Source: Lysobacter defluvii IMMIB APB-9 = DSM 18482 (GTDB lineage Bacteria; Pseudomonadota; Gammaproteobacteria; Xanthomonadales; Xanthomonadaceae). Taken from it: a stretch of 64,000 nucleotides of DNA. The notes under the pieces are model-generated. The model searched no databases. It had not been told where the DNA came from and was given only the letters and a program-made list of their open reading frames with translations. The translations under genes and the position numbers were made by a program. Numbering within the stretch: the stretch's first letter is position 1; every line of letters starts with the position of its first letter. The stretch covers positions 186,001 to 250,000 of the forward strand of contig NZ_AUHT01000004.1 of the NCBI RefSeq assembly GCF_000423325.1, read 5' to 3'. Below, piece by piece: positions 43,358-52,328 of this stretch.

Positions 43358-44364
43358 TGGGTGTCGACCTGCCGGTGATCTGGGCGGTGGTGATCCTGTT
43401 CGCCATCGGGATGTACGTGGTGATGGACGGCTTCGACCTGGGCATCGGGATGCTGTTCCCGTTCTTCCCGGGACGCGAGGACCGCGACGTGATGATGAAC
43501 ACCATCGCGCCGATCTGGGACGGCAACGAGACCTGGCTGGTGCTGGGCGGGGCGGGGCTGCTGGCAGCATTCCCGCTGGCCTATGCGGTCGTGCTCAGCG
43601 CGCTGTACCTGCCGCTGGTGCTGATGCTGCTGGGACTGATCCTGCGGGGGGTGTCGTTCGAGTACCGGGTGGTGGCGGCGCCCGGCAGGCGGAAGACCTG
43701 GGACTTCACCTTCATGGCCGGCTCCTACGCGGCGGCGTTCTTCCAGGGCGTGGTGCTGGGCAGCTTCATCGATGGCCTCGAGATGGCGGACGGCCGCTTC
43801 GCCGGCGGACCGCTGGACTGGCTGGCGCCGTTCCCGCTGTTCACCGGGGTCGGCCTGGTGGTCGCGTACATGCTGCTGGGCAGCACCTGGCTGCTGATCA
43901 AGACCGAGGGGCCGCTGCACGAGGAGATGCGGCGGCGGACCCGCACCTGGCTGTGGGCGCTGTTGGCGGTGATCGCCGGCATCAGCCTGTGGACCGCGCT
44001 GGCGCAGCCGCAAATCGCCGAGCGTTGGTTCAGCGTCCCCAACCTGTACTTCTTCCTGCCGGTGCCGCTGCTGGTCGTGCTGGTCGCCGGCCTGCTGCTG
44101 CGGTCGCTGCAGCGTGGGCACCACGTGGCCCCGTTCCTGCTGACGCTGGCGCTGGTGTTCCTGGGCTACAGCGGGCTGGGGATCAGCATCTGGCCGAACG
44201 TGATCCCGCCCGACACCAGCATCCACGAGGCCGCCGCGCCGCCGCAGAGCCTGGGCTTCACCCTGGTGGGGACGCTCTTCATCATCCCGGTCATCCTGGC
44301 CTACACGGCCTTCAGCTACTGGGTGTTCCGCGGCAAGGTCAGGGCGGGCGAGGGCTACCACTGA
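43357..44364 (+). CDS. cydB: Cytochrome bd-type ubiquinol oxidase subunit II
   Basis: A 335-residue membrane protein with about eight helices. It begins with YVVMDGFDLGIGMLFPF, the CydB signature, and contains PIWDGNETWLVLGGAGLLAAFPLAYA. The C-terminal helices (SIWPNVIPPDTSIHEAAAPPQS, then LVGTLFIIPVILAYTAFSYWVF) are those of CioB. It is coupled to cydA (TGATG at 43355-43359) and to the small downstream gene (TGATG at 44362-44366). Confidence 0.94.
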   Translation: MGVDLPVIWAVVILFAIGMYVVMDGFDLGIGMLFPFFPGREDRDVMMNTIAPIWDGNETWLVLGGAGLLAAFPLAYAVVLSALYLPLVLMLLGLILRGVSFEYRVVAAPGRRKTWDFTFMAGSYAAAFFQGVVLGSFIDGLEMADGRFAGGPLDWLAPFPLFTGVGLVVAYMLLGSTWLLIKTEGPLHEEMRRRTRTWLWALLAVIAGISLWTALAQPQIAERWFSVPNLYFFLPVPLLVVLVAGLLLRSLQRGHHVAPFLLTLALVFLGYSGLGISIWPNVIPPDTSIHEAAAPPQSLGFTLVGTLFIIPVILAYTAFSYWVFRGKVRAGEGYH

Positions 44365-44501
44365 TGCGGGGCAGCGCGGGCCGCCACTGGCTGCGGCGGG
44401 TGGGCTGGCTGGTACTGCTGTGGGCGGGCAGCGTCGCCACGCTGGGCGTGGTCGCCTGGCTGATCCGGCGGTTCATGAATGCCGCCGGGATGACCGCCTA
44501 G
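44364..44501 (+). CDS. DUF2474-type small membrane protein, third bd oxidase gene
   Basis: A 45-residue single-helix protein (HWLRRVGWLVLLWAGSVATL then VVAWLIRRFMNAAGMTA) with positively charged flanks. Its ATG shares a base with the cydB stop. Such small proteins follow cioAB genes in many genomes and are thought to play the role of CydX/CydS as a small oxidase subunit; that role is inferred from position. It ends 16 bases before the convergent nbaC stop, with a short hairpin (44503-44517) between. Confidence 0.75.
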   Translation: MRGSAGRHWLRRVGWLVLLWAGSVATLGVVAWLIRRFMNAAGMTA

Positions 44502-44517
44502 CCCGGCGCGTCGCCGG

Positions 44518-45069
44518 TCAGGTGATGTCCGCCTGCGAGTCGGCCGCCATGTCATACCGGTCCGGCCGCGGATTGAGGGTGCCGCACTGGCTGCAGGTGC
44601 GCAGCCGGTCGTCGCGGTAGAACTTCTCGAACACGCGGAAGAAGTCCTGCTCGATGTCGACCAGGTGGAAGTGCTCCTCGTACAGCTTGTGGTTGCAGTC
44701 GATGCAGAACCACATCAGCGCGTCGTCCTCGTGCGCCAGCCGCCTGCGCTCGATCACCAGCCCGACCGAGCCGGGCATGCGCTGCGGGCTGTGCGGGACC
44801 CGCGGCGGCAGGTAGAAGGTCTCGCCTGCGCGGATCCGGATGTCGCGCGGCTTCCCGTCCTCCTGGATGCGCAGCACCATCTCGCCCTCCAGCTGGTGGA
44901 AGAACTCCGGGCCTTCCTCCCAGTGGTAGTCGGTGCGCGTGTTCGGACCGCCGACGATCATCACGATGAAGTCGCCGTCGGTCATGCACTTGTTGCCCAC
45001 CGGTGGCCTGAGCAGGTGCCGGTGCTCGTCGATCCAGGCCTGCAGGTTGATCGGTTCGGGCAATGCCAT
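44518..45069 (-). CDS. nbaC: 3-hydroxyanthranilate 3,4-dioxygenase
   Basis: A 183-residue cupin dioxygenase that opens the ring of 3-hydroxyanthranilate to give 2-amino-3-carboxymuconate semialdehyde. The Fe(II) ligands are H, E and H in [19 protein letters not shown] and [13 protein letters not shown]. The bacterial type has an extra rubredoxin-like iron site, seen as CIDC near residue 125 and CSQC near residue 160. It is the last gene of an operon headed upstream by small genes and the SDR, and its start shares one base with the carbonic anhydrase stop. Its partner genes kmo, kynU and ACMSD lie beyond the bd oxidase operon. Confidence 0.95.
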   Translation of the reverse strand: MALPEPINLQAWIDEHRHLLRPPVGNKCMTDGDFIVMIVGGPNTRTDYHWEEGPEFFHQLEGEMVLRIQEDGKPRDIRIRAGETFYLPPRVPHSPQRMPGSVGLVIERRRLAHEDDALMWFCIDCNHKLYEEHFHLVDIEQDFFRVFEKFYRDDRLRTCSQCGTLNPRPDRYDMAADSQADIT

Positions 45070-45731
45070 CAGCGGTCCTCCCGGTCCACCCTGATCCGCG
45101 CCAGGGCCTCGTCGTATTTTTCCTGCAGGCGGTCGGCGGATTCCACGTCGATGCCCAGGTCATGCACGCGCCCGTCCTTGAGGGTATAGACCCAGCCGTG
45201 GACGACGAGTTCCTGGCCGCGGGCCCAGGCATCCCGCACGACGGTCGCGTGGCATACGTTGACCACCTGCTCCAGCACGTTCAGCTCGCACAGCCGGTCA
45301 TGGCGGATCTCGTCGTCACCGTACTCGCACAGCGCCTGCTCGTGCATCTCGGCGACGTCGGCGACGTGCCGGACCCAGTTGTCGGACAGGCCCAGGCGGG
45401 TTCCGTGCAGCGCCGCATGCACGCCGCCGCAGCCGTAGTGGCCGACCACCAGGATGTGCTTGACCTTCAGCACGTCGACGGCGAACTGGATCACCGACAG
45501 GCAGTTCAGGTCGGTGTGCACCACCACGTTGGCGATGTTGCGGTGGACGAAGACCTCGCCCGGCGCGACGTCGATGATCTGGTTGGCCGGGACGCGCGAG
45601 TCGGAGCAGCCGATCCACAGGTATTCGGGCGCCTGCAGGCGCGAGAGCCGCTCGAAGAAGCCCGGGTCCTCGGCGCTGACGCGGTCGGACCACTTGCGGT
45701 TGTTGTCGAGCAGCTCGGAGAGGGTGGGCAT
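45069..45731 (-). CDS. can: Beta-class carbonic anhydrase
   Basis: A 220-residue zinc enzyme interconverting CO2 and bicarbonate. The zinc ligands are C and D of [13 protein letters not shown] and the H/C pair of [14 protein letters not shown]. Other family signatures are [14 protein letters not shown] and [14 protein letters not shown]. The length and motifs match E. coli Can. It sits between an SDR gene and nbaC, and its stop shares a base with the nbaC start. The ACMSD step of the same pathway releases CO2, so the pairing may be functional, but this is inference. Confidence 0.93.
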   Translation of the reverse strand: MPTLSELLDNNRKWSDRVSAEDPGFFERLSRLQAPEYLWIGCSDSRVPANQIIDVAPGEVFVHRNIANVVVHTDLNCLSVIQFAVDVLKVKHILVVGHYGCGGVHAALHGTRLGLSDNWVRHVADVAEMHEQALCEYGDDEIRHDRLCELNVLEQVVNVCHATVVRDAWARGQELVVHGWVYTLKDGRVHDLGIDVESADRLQEKYDEALARIRVDREDR

Positions 45732-45771
45732 CGGGCTGGGGTTCCTGGGCAGCGCCCGCGCCGGGCGCGGG

Positions 45772-46548
45772 TCAGAGCGAGCGGGTCCGCCCGCCGTCGA
45801 CGGGCAGGTTGACGCCGGTGATGTAGGCGGCCGCCGGCGAGCACAGGAAGGCGACCGCGGCGGCGGTCTCCTCCGGCCGCGCGAAGCGCCGCAGCGGGAC
45901 GTTGGCGACCATCTCCTCGAACACCGCCTGCTCGCTTCGGCCGCTCCGTTCGGCGCCGCTGCGGATGATCTGCTCGATGCGGGGAGTGTCCGTGAAGCCG
46001 GGGAGCACGTTGTTGACCGTGATGCCGTGCGGCCCAAGCTCGCCGGCGAGGGTCTTGGCCCAGGCGGCGACGGCCCAGCGCGCCGTGTTGGAGACGCCAA
46101 GCCCGGCGATGGGCTCCTTCACCGAGGTGGAGATGATGTTGACGATGCGGCCGTGGCCACCTTCGCGCATGCCGGGCAGCAGCGCCTGCACCAGCACCTG
46201 GCAGGCGACGACGTGCTGGCGCATGGCGGCCTCCAGCGCGGGCGGGTCCGCCTCGTGCAGCGGGCCGGGGGGCGGACCGCCGCTATTGTTGACCAGGATG
46301 TCAACCGGCCGTCGCGCCGCGACCTCGGCAGCGGCCGCGGCCAGCGCAGCGGTATCGGAGGTGTCGGCGGCGATCCAGCCGTGGCCCTCGCCCGGCAGTC
46401 CGGCCGCCACCTCGGCGAGCCGGTCGGCGCGGCGGGCCAGTACGGTCACGCGGGCGCCCAGGCCGGCGAGCTCGCGCGCGGTGGCCAGGCCGATCCCCTG
46501 GCTGGCGCCGCAGACCAGGGCGTGGCGGTTGTCCAGGCGAAGATCCAT
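45772..46548 (-). CDS. SDR-family oxidoreductase with altered active-site motif
   Basis: A 258-residue short-chain dehydrogenase/reductase. The cofactor motif is ALVCGASQGIGLATARELAGLG, NNSGGPPPGP stands where NNAG is usual, and the end GGRTRSL is typical. The YxxxK active-site pair is not canonical: the segment GLGVSNTARWAVAAWAKTLA aligns so that the Tyr position is Ser and the Lys position is Arg. A related subfamily with SN-x-x-R exists in proteobacteria. The substrate is unknown. It follows a 99-residue gene by 15 bases and precedes carbonic anhydrase by 40 bases. Confidence 0.85.
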   Translation of the reverse strand: MDLRLDNRHALVCGASQGIGLATARELAGLGARVTVLARRADRLAEVAAGLPGEGHGWIAADTSDTAALAAAAAEVAARRPVDILVNNSGGPPPGPLHEADPPALEAAMRQHVVACQVLVQALLPGMREGGHGRIVNIISTSVKEPIAGLGVSNTARWAVAAWAKTLAGELGPHGITVNNVLPGFTDTPRIEQIIRSGAERSGRSEQAVFEEMVANVPLRRFARPEETAAAVAFLCSPAAAYITGVNLPVDGGRTRSL

Positions 46549-46563
46549 GGTGCCTCCGGGTCG

Positions 46564-46863
46564 TCAGTGGGGGCGCGGCAGCTTCCGCACCATCTGCGGC
46601 CGCAATGCCTCGTCGCCTTCGCCGCGGGGCGGCTCCAGCTCGGCCAGGGAGAAGCCTCGTGCGGCCGCGTCGTCCTCGTCCATGCCGTCGAGGGCCACGA
46701 ACTCGGCGTCCATCAGCGCCGCGCGCGCGGTGTCCTCGCTGTCGTAGGGCAAGGTGTTGCCGTCGCTGTCGAAGACCTCGGCAGTGCCCGCCTCCAGCAC
46801 CCGCAGCCGCGCCCACACCACCGTGCGCCCCAGCGTCGCCAGCCACCACTGCGCGTCGCTCAT
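46564..46863 (-). CDS. Conserved hypothetical protein (99 residues)
   Basis: A small acidic soluble protein: WWLATLGRTVVWARLRVLEAG, then VFDSDGNTLPYDSEDTARAALMDAEF, DEDDAAARGFSLAELEPPRG and KLPRPH at the end. It has no membrane segment and no domain I recognise. Translation starts inside the stop of the upstream membrane protein gene (ATGA), which supports it being real. Confidence 0.7.
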   Translation of the reverse strand: MSDAQWWLATLGRTVVWARLRVLEAGTAEVFDSDGNTLPYDSEDTARAALMDAEFVALDGMDEDDAAARGFSLAELEPPRGEGDEALRPQMVRKLPRPH

Positions 46864-47165
46864 GCCGCCACCAGCGAGATCGCGTACAGCACGCCCGACA
46901 TCAGCAGCCCGGCCAGGATGGTCGAGAGCGCGATGCGGGCCGGGGTGGCCAGTCCGTCCAGGTTGCGGTCGCCCGCGCTGCGGTAGTCCCCGCGGAGCAG
47001 CCAGCCCCAGGCGGCCGGGTTGGCGAACGCGCTGGTGCCGTACCGGTCCAGCAGGCCGGGGTGGCGATCGCGCACGTGGACCAGCATCAGCGGCCAGAAG
47101 ATCACGAAGGCGGTGAACCCGGCGATGGCCAGGGCGAGGGCGAGCAGGGCGAGGAACAGGATCAC
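46860..47165 (-). CDS. Small two-helix membrane protein of unknown function
   Basis: A 101-residue protein with an N-terminal hydrophobic helix (ILFLALLALALAIAGFTAFV, then IFWPLMLVHV), a hydrophilic loop containing DRYGTSAFANPAAWGWLLRG, and a C-terminal helix (ALSTILAGLLMSGVLYAISL). The topology recalls UspB-like proteins, but the sequence similarity is not convincing. It lies 15 bases after asnS and overlaps the next gene by four bases. Confidence 0.7.
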   Translation of the reverse strand: MILFLALLALALAIAGFTAFVIFWPLMLVHVRDRHPGLLDRYGTSAFANPAAWGWLLRGDYRSAGDRNLDGLATPARIALSTILAGLLMSGVLYAISLVAA

Positions 47166-47180
47166 GGCGGGGCGGGGACC

Positions 47181-48581
<1,401 letters not shown>

Positions 48582-48663
48582 GCCTTGAACCTCGCCCTTC
48601 CGGGCCCGATATGGGAAAGGCCGGAGTTTACCCGAGGGCGGGGCAGCCGCCGCACGCCCCCGG

Positions 48664-48669
48664 TACAAT
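48664..48669 (+). promoter_or_regulatory. -10 box of the A-type Fe-S carrier gene
   Basis: TACAAT, 24 bases before the ATG and upstream of its AGGAG site. It lies in the 112-base divergent gap shared with asnS; the -35 is unclear. Confidence 0.35.
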
Positions 48670-48693
48670 CGCTACACCGCAGGAGAGCAGTCC

Positions 48694-49032
48694 ATGTCCG
48701 TCACCCTCACCCCCGCCGCCGCCGACCGCGTCAACCGCTTCCTGGAGAAGGAACCCGGGGCGCTGGGCCTGCGCTTCGGGGTGAAGCGCACCGGCTGCTC
48801 CGGCTGGCAGTACGTGGCGGACCTGGCGCACGGCGAGCAGCCGGGCGACACCGTGTTCGAAGACCGCGGGGTGCGGATCTATGTCGACATGCTCAGCCTG
48901 CCGCAGGTCGATGGCACCGTCATCGACGTCGAGCAGCGAAAGCTGGGCGACCAGTTCCTGTTCCGCAATCCCAACGCCAGTGCCGAGTGCGGCTGCGGCG
49001 AGAGCTTCACCACCGACGCCGACCTGGCCTGA
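48694..49032 (+). CDS. A-type iron-sulfur carrier (HesB/IscA/ErpA family)
   Basis: A 112-residue Fe-S cluster carrier. The three conserved cysteines are C35 in KRTGCSGWQY and C99/C101 in AECGCGESF. IYVDMLSLPQVDGTVIDVEQRKLGDQFLFRNPNA is the family core. It delivers clusters to apo-proteins; whether it is IscA, SufA or ErpA cannot be decided, as no isc or suf genes adjoin it. It is divergent from asnS and ends 192 bases before rpsF. Confidence 0.88.
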   Translation: MSVTLTPAAADRVNRFLEKEPGALGLRFGVKRTGCSGWQYVADLAHGEQPGDTVFEDRGVRIYVDMLSLPQVDGTVIDVEQRKLGDQFLFRNPNASAECGCGESFTTDADLA

Positions 49033-49074
49033 GCCAGCCGCGCGGCGCGCTTCGCGCCGGCTGCCCGGCTGCCC

Positions 49075-49091
49075 GGCTGCCCCGGGCAGCC
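49075..49091 (+). terminator. Stem-loop after the Fe-S carrier gene
   Basis: GGCTGCC (49075-49081) pairs with GGCAGCC (49085-49091) around a 3-base loop, preceded by two direct copies of GGCTGCCC. No T-tract follows, so termination is uncertain. Confidence 0.35.
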
Positions 49092-49156
49092 ACTGGCGCC
49101 GGCCGCGCCGTTCCGCCATAATTGTCGGCTTCCCGCGCCCCGCGCGCGGGAACCTT

Positions 49157-49184
49157 GCCCCACCGCGCCCCGGCGTCGGGGGGC
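49157..49184 (+). promoter_or_regulatory. Candidate S6:S18 autoregulatory leader hairpin
   Basis: In the rpsF leader, GCCCC (49157-49161) pairs with 49180-49184 and an inner CGCC/GGCG helix (49166-49169 with 49172-49175) is separated by an internal loop holding CCG at 49163-49165. A hairpin with an unpaired CCG is the known binding site of the S6-S18 complex on rpsF mRNA in several bacteria. Another 8-bp hairpin (49130-49137 with 49145-49152) lies just upstream. Confidence 0.42.
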
Positions 49185-49224
49185 TGAACCGGCCGCACGG
49201 CCGTCATCCACAAGGAAAAACACG

Positions 49225-49677
49225 ATGCGTCACTACGAGATCGTCTTCCTGGTCCATCCGGACCAGAGCGAGCAGGTTCCGGGCATGATCGAGCGCTACA
49301 AGGGCACGATCGAGGCCGGCGAGGGCAAGGTCCACCGCCTCGAGGACTGGGGCCGCCGCCAGCTGGCCTACCCGATCCAGAACCTGGTCAAGGCCCATTA
49401 CGTGCTGCTCAACATCGAAGCCAGCCAGGAAGTGCTCAACGAGCTGGTCGATACCTTCCGCTTCAACGACGCGATCCTGCGCCACCTGGTGATCAAGCGC
49501 GACGGTCCGGAGACCGAGCAGTCGCTGATCATGAAGTTCAAGGACGAGAAGGGCGACAAGCCCGAGCGCGGCGAGCGCCGCCGCCGCGACGACGACGGCG
49601 AAGGCCGTTCCGACGCCAAGTCCGATGGCGATGACGACGGCAAGGACGAGAAGTCCTCCGACGACGACGCCGCCTGA
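49225..49677 (+). CDS. rpsF: 30S ribosomal protein S6
   Basis: A 150-residue ribosomal protein that forms the platform with S18. The core (1-100) begins [18 protein letters not shown] and contains [25 protein letters not shown] and LRHLVIKRD. The C-terminal 50 residues are a low-complexity tail rich in Asp, Glu, Arg and Lys, longer than the E. coli tail; E. coli S6 receives added glutamates at its end. AAGGA lies nine bases before the ATG. It heads rpsF-rpsR-rplI. Confidence 0.95.
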   Translation: MRHYEIVFLVHPDQSEQVPGMIERYKGTIEAGEGKVHRLEDWGRRQLAYPIQNLVKAHYVLLNIEASQEVLNELVDTFRFNDAILRHLVIKRDGPETEQSLIMKFKDEKGDKPERGERRRRDDDGEGRSDAKSDGDDDGKDEKSSDDDAA

Positions 49678-49700
49678 TCACGACCTCCAGGAGCAGCCAC

Positions 49701-49931
49701 ATGTCCAAGTTCTTCCGCCGCCGCAAGTTCTGCAAGTTCACCGCCGAGGGCGTCAAGGAGATCGACTACAAGGATCTCAACACCCTGCGCCAGTACATCA
49801 CCGAGACCGGCAAGATCGTCCCGTCGCGCGTGACCGGCACCAAGTCGAAGTACCAGCGCCAGCTCGCCACCGCCGTCAAGCGCGCGCGTTTCCTGGCCCT
49901 GATCCCGTACACCGACAACCACAACGCCTGA
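49701..49931 (+). CDS. rpsR: 30S ribosomal protein S18
   Basis: A 76-residue basic protein: [61 protein letters not shown]. The length is normal (E. coli 75). It has a strong AGGAG ribosome site and lies 23 bases after rpsF. Confidence 0.96.
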   Translation: MSKFFRRRKFCKFTAEGVKEIDYKDLNTLRQYITETGKIVPSRVTGTKSKYQRQLATAVKRARFLALIPYTDNHNA

Positions 49932-49939
49932 GGAACGCG

Positions 49940-49988
49940 TCGCCCAACGGGCGACACCGTTTCCCCCTCTCCCGCTTGCGGGAGAGGG
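49940..49988 (+). repeat. Two adjacent hairpins between rpsR and rplI, one REP-like
   Basis: GTCGCCC (49940-49946) pairs with GGGCGAC (49950-49956), nine bases after rpsR. Then CCCTCTCC (49966-49973) pairs with GGAGAGGG (49981-49988). The second resembles the CCCTCTCCC-type palindromes scattered between genes of Xanthomonadaceae and pseudomonads. The rest of the 192-base gap is C-rich without an ORF. The hairpins may moderate read-through from rpsR to rplI. Confidence 0.5.
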
Positions 49989-50123
49989 CATTGGAGAGGG
50001 CCCGCCAAACCCCAGGACGAGGGCAGCCCCCACGTCCCACCGCCCTCCCCAGGCACACCCCCATTCGGACAGCGACCCCCTCGCTGCAGGGCCACCCCCT
50101 GCTAACGACCTAGGAGCACCACC

Positions 50124-50576
50124 ATGCAACTCATCCTCCTGCAGAACGTGCAGAACCTCGGCCAGCTCGGTGACAAGGTCACCGTCAAGCCGGGCTACGG
50201 CCGCAACTTCCTGGTTCCCCAGGGCAAGGCCGTGCCGGCCACCGAGGCCAACCTGGCCGAGTTCGAGGCCAAGCGCGCCGAGTACGAAGCCCGCGCCAAG
50301 GCGCTCAACGACGAGGCCGAGTCGCGCCGCGCCGCCCTGGAGGGCGTCGAGGTGACCATCCGCGCCAACGCCTCCACCGAGGGCAAGCTGTACGGCTCGA
50401 TCACCACCCGTGACGTGGCCGAGGCCCTCACCCGGGCCGGCCACCAGGTCAGCAAGTCCGAGGTCGTAATGGGCGAGGGCCCGATCCGCCAGGCCGGCGA
50501 GTACGAGATCCTCGTGCAGCTGCACGGCGACATCGAGACCACCGTTAAGGTGATCGTGGAAGGCGAACTGGCCTGA
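50124..50576 (+). CDS. rplI: 50S ribosomal protein L9
   Basis: A 150-residue protein. The N-terminal RNA-binding domain is [20 protein letters not shown] followed by [22 protein letters not shown] long connecting helix (residues 45-75) links it to the C-terminal domain ([20 protein letters not shown]). The length equals E. coli L9 (149). AGGAG precedes the ATG. Confidence 0.96.
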   Translation: MQLILLQNVQNLGQLGDKVTVKPGYGRNFLVPQGKAVPATEANLAEFEAKRAEYEARAKALNDEAESRRAALEGVEVTIRANASTEGKLYGSITTRDVAEALTRAGHQVSKSEVVMGEGPIRQAGEYEILVQLHGDIETTVKVIVEGELA

Positions 50577-50597
50577 TCCACGCCCACCGGCAGTACC

Positions 50598-50627
50598 CCC
50601 GAAGGGCGCCCCAGGGCGCCCTTCGGG
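50598..50627 (+). terminator. Strong stem-loop after rplI
   Basis: CCCGAAGGGCGCC (50598-50610) and its exact complement (50615-50627) form a 13-bp stem with a 4-base loop, 22 bases after the rplI stop. There is no T-run, so it may be a weak intrinsic terminator or a 3'-end stabilising hairpin. Confidence 0.6.
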
Positions 50628-50690
50628 CGTCTGGCGCCGGCAGCGTCGCAGCCCTTGCGACACGGGCGTGGCAGGACTGGCATGCCCAGC

Positions 50691-50710
50691 TTCTCCACCA
50701 CTTGTCCACA
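50691..50710 (+). promoter_or_regulatory. Two DnaA-box-like 9-mers upstream of dnaB
   Basis: TTGTCCACA (50702-50710) differs from the consensus DnaA box TTATCCACA at one base; TTCTCCACC (50691-50699), two bases upstream, differs at two. They lie about 90 bases before dnaB. A -10-like TAGCAT is at 50744-50749. Confidence 0.35.
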
Positions 50711-50796
50711 GACTTTTCCGTACCGCCCGCGGCGCCGGCCGCCTAGCATCACCGCCTGCCCGCGGCATCCGCGCGGGCCTCCAGGACAGGACTTCG

Positions 50797-52212
50797 ATGA
50801 GCGCACGCCCAGGCTTCCGGGACACCGCACCACGTTTCGAAACCCGCGCCGAGCAGCGCGTGGACCAGCTGCGGGTACCGCCGCAGTCGGTGGAGGCCGA
50901 GCAGGCCGTACTGGGCGGGCTGATGCTCGCGCCGGAGGCCTATGACACCGTCGCCGACGGCCTGAACGAGCGCGACTTCTACCGCCGCGACCACCAGCTC
51001 ATCTTCCGCGCCATCCGCGAGCTGGCCGAGAAGAGCCGGCCCTTCGACGCGGTGACCCTGGGCGAGTGGTTCGAGTCCAACGGCCACGCCGAGCTGGTGG
51101 CCGGCGGCAGCTACCTGATCGAGCTGGCCAGCACCACGCCCTCGGCGGCCAACATCAAGGCCTATGCCGAGATCGTGCGCGACAAGTCGATCCTGCGGCA
51201 GCTGATCGAGGTGGGCACGGAGATCGTCAACGACGGCTTCCAGCCCGATGGCCGCGACAGCAGCGAGATCCTCGCCAAGGCCGAGCAGGAGGTGTTCGCG
51301 ATCGCCGAGGCCGGCTCGCAGGGTCGCACCGACTTCACCGCGATGAACACCGCGCTGTCGGAAGCCTTCGACGTGCTGCAGAAGCGGTACGAGGCGGGTG
51401 GCTCGGTCACCGGCCTGCCGACCGGCTACACCGAGTTCGACGAGATGACCGCCGGGCTGCAGCCCACCGACCTGCTGATCCTGGCCGCGCGCCCGGCGAT
51501 GGGGAAGACCACGCTGGCGCTCAACATGGCCGAGCACGCCGCCATCCGCACCAAGAAGGCGGTGGCGGTGTTCTCGATGGAAATGTCGGCGAGCCAGCTC
51601 GCGCTGCGCCTGATTTCCTCCAACGGCCGGGTCAACGCCCAGCGCCTGCGCAGCGGCCAGCTCGAGGACGAGGACTGGAGCCGGGTCACCAGCGCGATCC
51701 GGATGCTGAAGGAAGCGAAGATCTTCATCGACGACACGCCGGGCCTGTCGCCCGACCAGCTGCGCTCCAAGGCCAGGCGGCTCAAGCGCGAGCACGACCT
51801 GGGCCTGGTGGTGGTCGACTACCTGCAGCTGATGTCGGTGCCCGGGAACAGCGAGAACCGGGCCACCGAGATCTCCGAGATCTCCCGCTCGCTCAAGCAC
51901 CTGGCCAAGGAGCTCAACGTGCCGGTGATCGCGCTGTCCCAGCTCAACCGCTCGCTGGAGACCCGCGCCGACAAGCGGCCGGTGATGGCCGACCTGCGGG
52001 AGTCCGGCGCGATCGAGCAGGACGCGGACGTGATCGTCTTCATCTACCGCGACGACTACTACAACAAGGAAAACTCGCCCGACAAGGGACTGGCCGAGGT
52101 GATCATCGGCAAGCAGCGAAACGGCCCGACCGGCTCGATCAAGCTGCGCTTCTTCGGCGAGTACACCCGCTTCGACAACCTCTCACACGACGCGATCGGC
52201 AGCTTCGAGTAG
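50797..52212 (+). CDS. dnaB: Replicative DNA helicase
   Basis: A 471-residue hexameric helicase. The N-terminal collar domain has VPPQSVEAEQAVLGGLMLAPEA and FYRRDHQLIFRAI. The RecA-like domain (about 180-471) has Walker A LAARPAMGKTTLALNMAEHA, FSMEMSASQLALRLIS, Walker B LVVVDYLQLM, the loop ALSQLNRSLETRADKRPVMADL, and DADVIVFIYRDDYY. The length is the same as E. coli DnaB. The start is placed at MSARPGF because AGGAC precedes it and the conserved region starts soon after. The rplI-dnaB order is common in proteobacteria. Confidence 0.96.
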   Translation: MSARPGFRDTAPRFETRAEQRVDQLRVPPQSVEAEQAVLGGLMLAPEAYDTVADGLNERDFYRRDHQLIFRAIRELAEKSRPFDAVTLGEWFESNGHAELVAGGSYLIELASTTPSAANIKAYAEIVRDKSILRQLIEVGTEIVNDGFQPDGRDSSEILAKAEQEVFAIAEAGSQGRTDFTAMNTALSEAFDVLQKRYEAGGSVTGLPTGYTEFDEMTAGLQPTDLLILAARPAMGKTTLALNMAEHAAIRTKKAVAVFSMEMSASQLALRLISSNGRVNAQRLRSGQLEDEDWSRVTSAIRMLKEAKIFIDDTPGLSPDQLRSKARRLKREHDLGLVVVDYLQLMSVPGNSENRATEISEISRSLKHLAKELNVPVIALSQLNRSLETRADKRPVMADLRESGAIEQDADVIVFIYRDDYYNKENSPDKGLAEVIIGKQRNGPTGSIKLRFFGEYTRFDNLSHDAIGSFE

Positions 52213-52328
52213 CCTGCGGCTCCGCGGCGGTAGCGCGCCGGAAGCTGAACGACCCGCTTCCCCCGTCACCCGTTTCATACGGGTCCGTGGTTAGCTTCCG
52301 CCCTGTTCAGCCAACGAGGATCCCGCCC

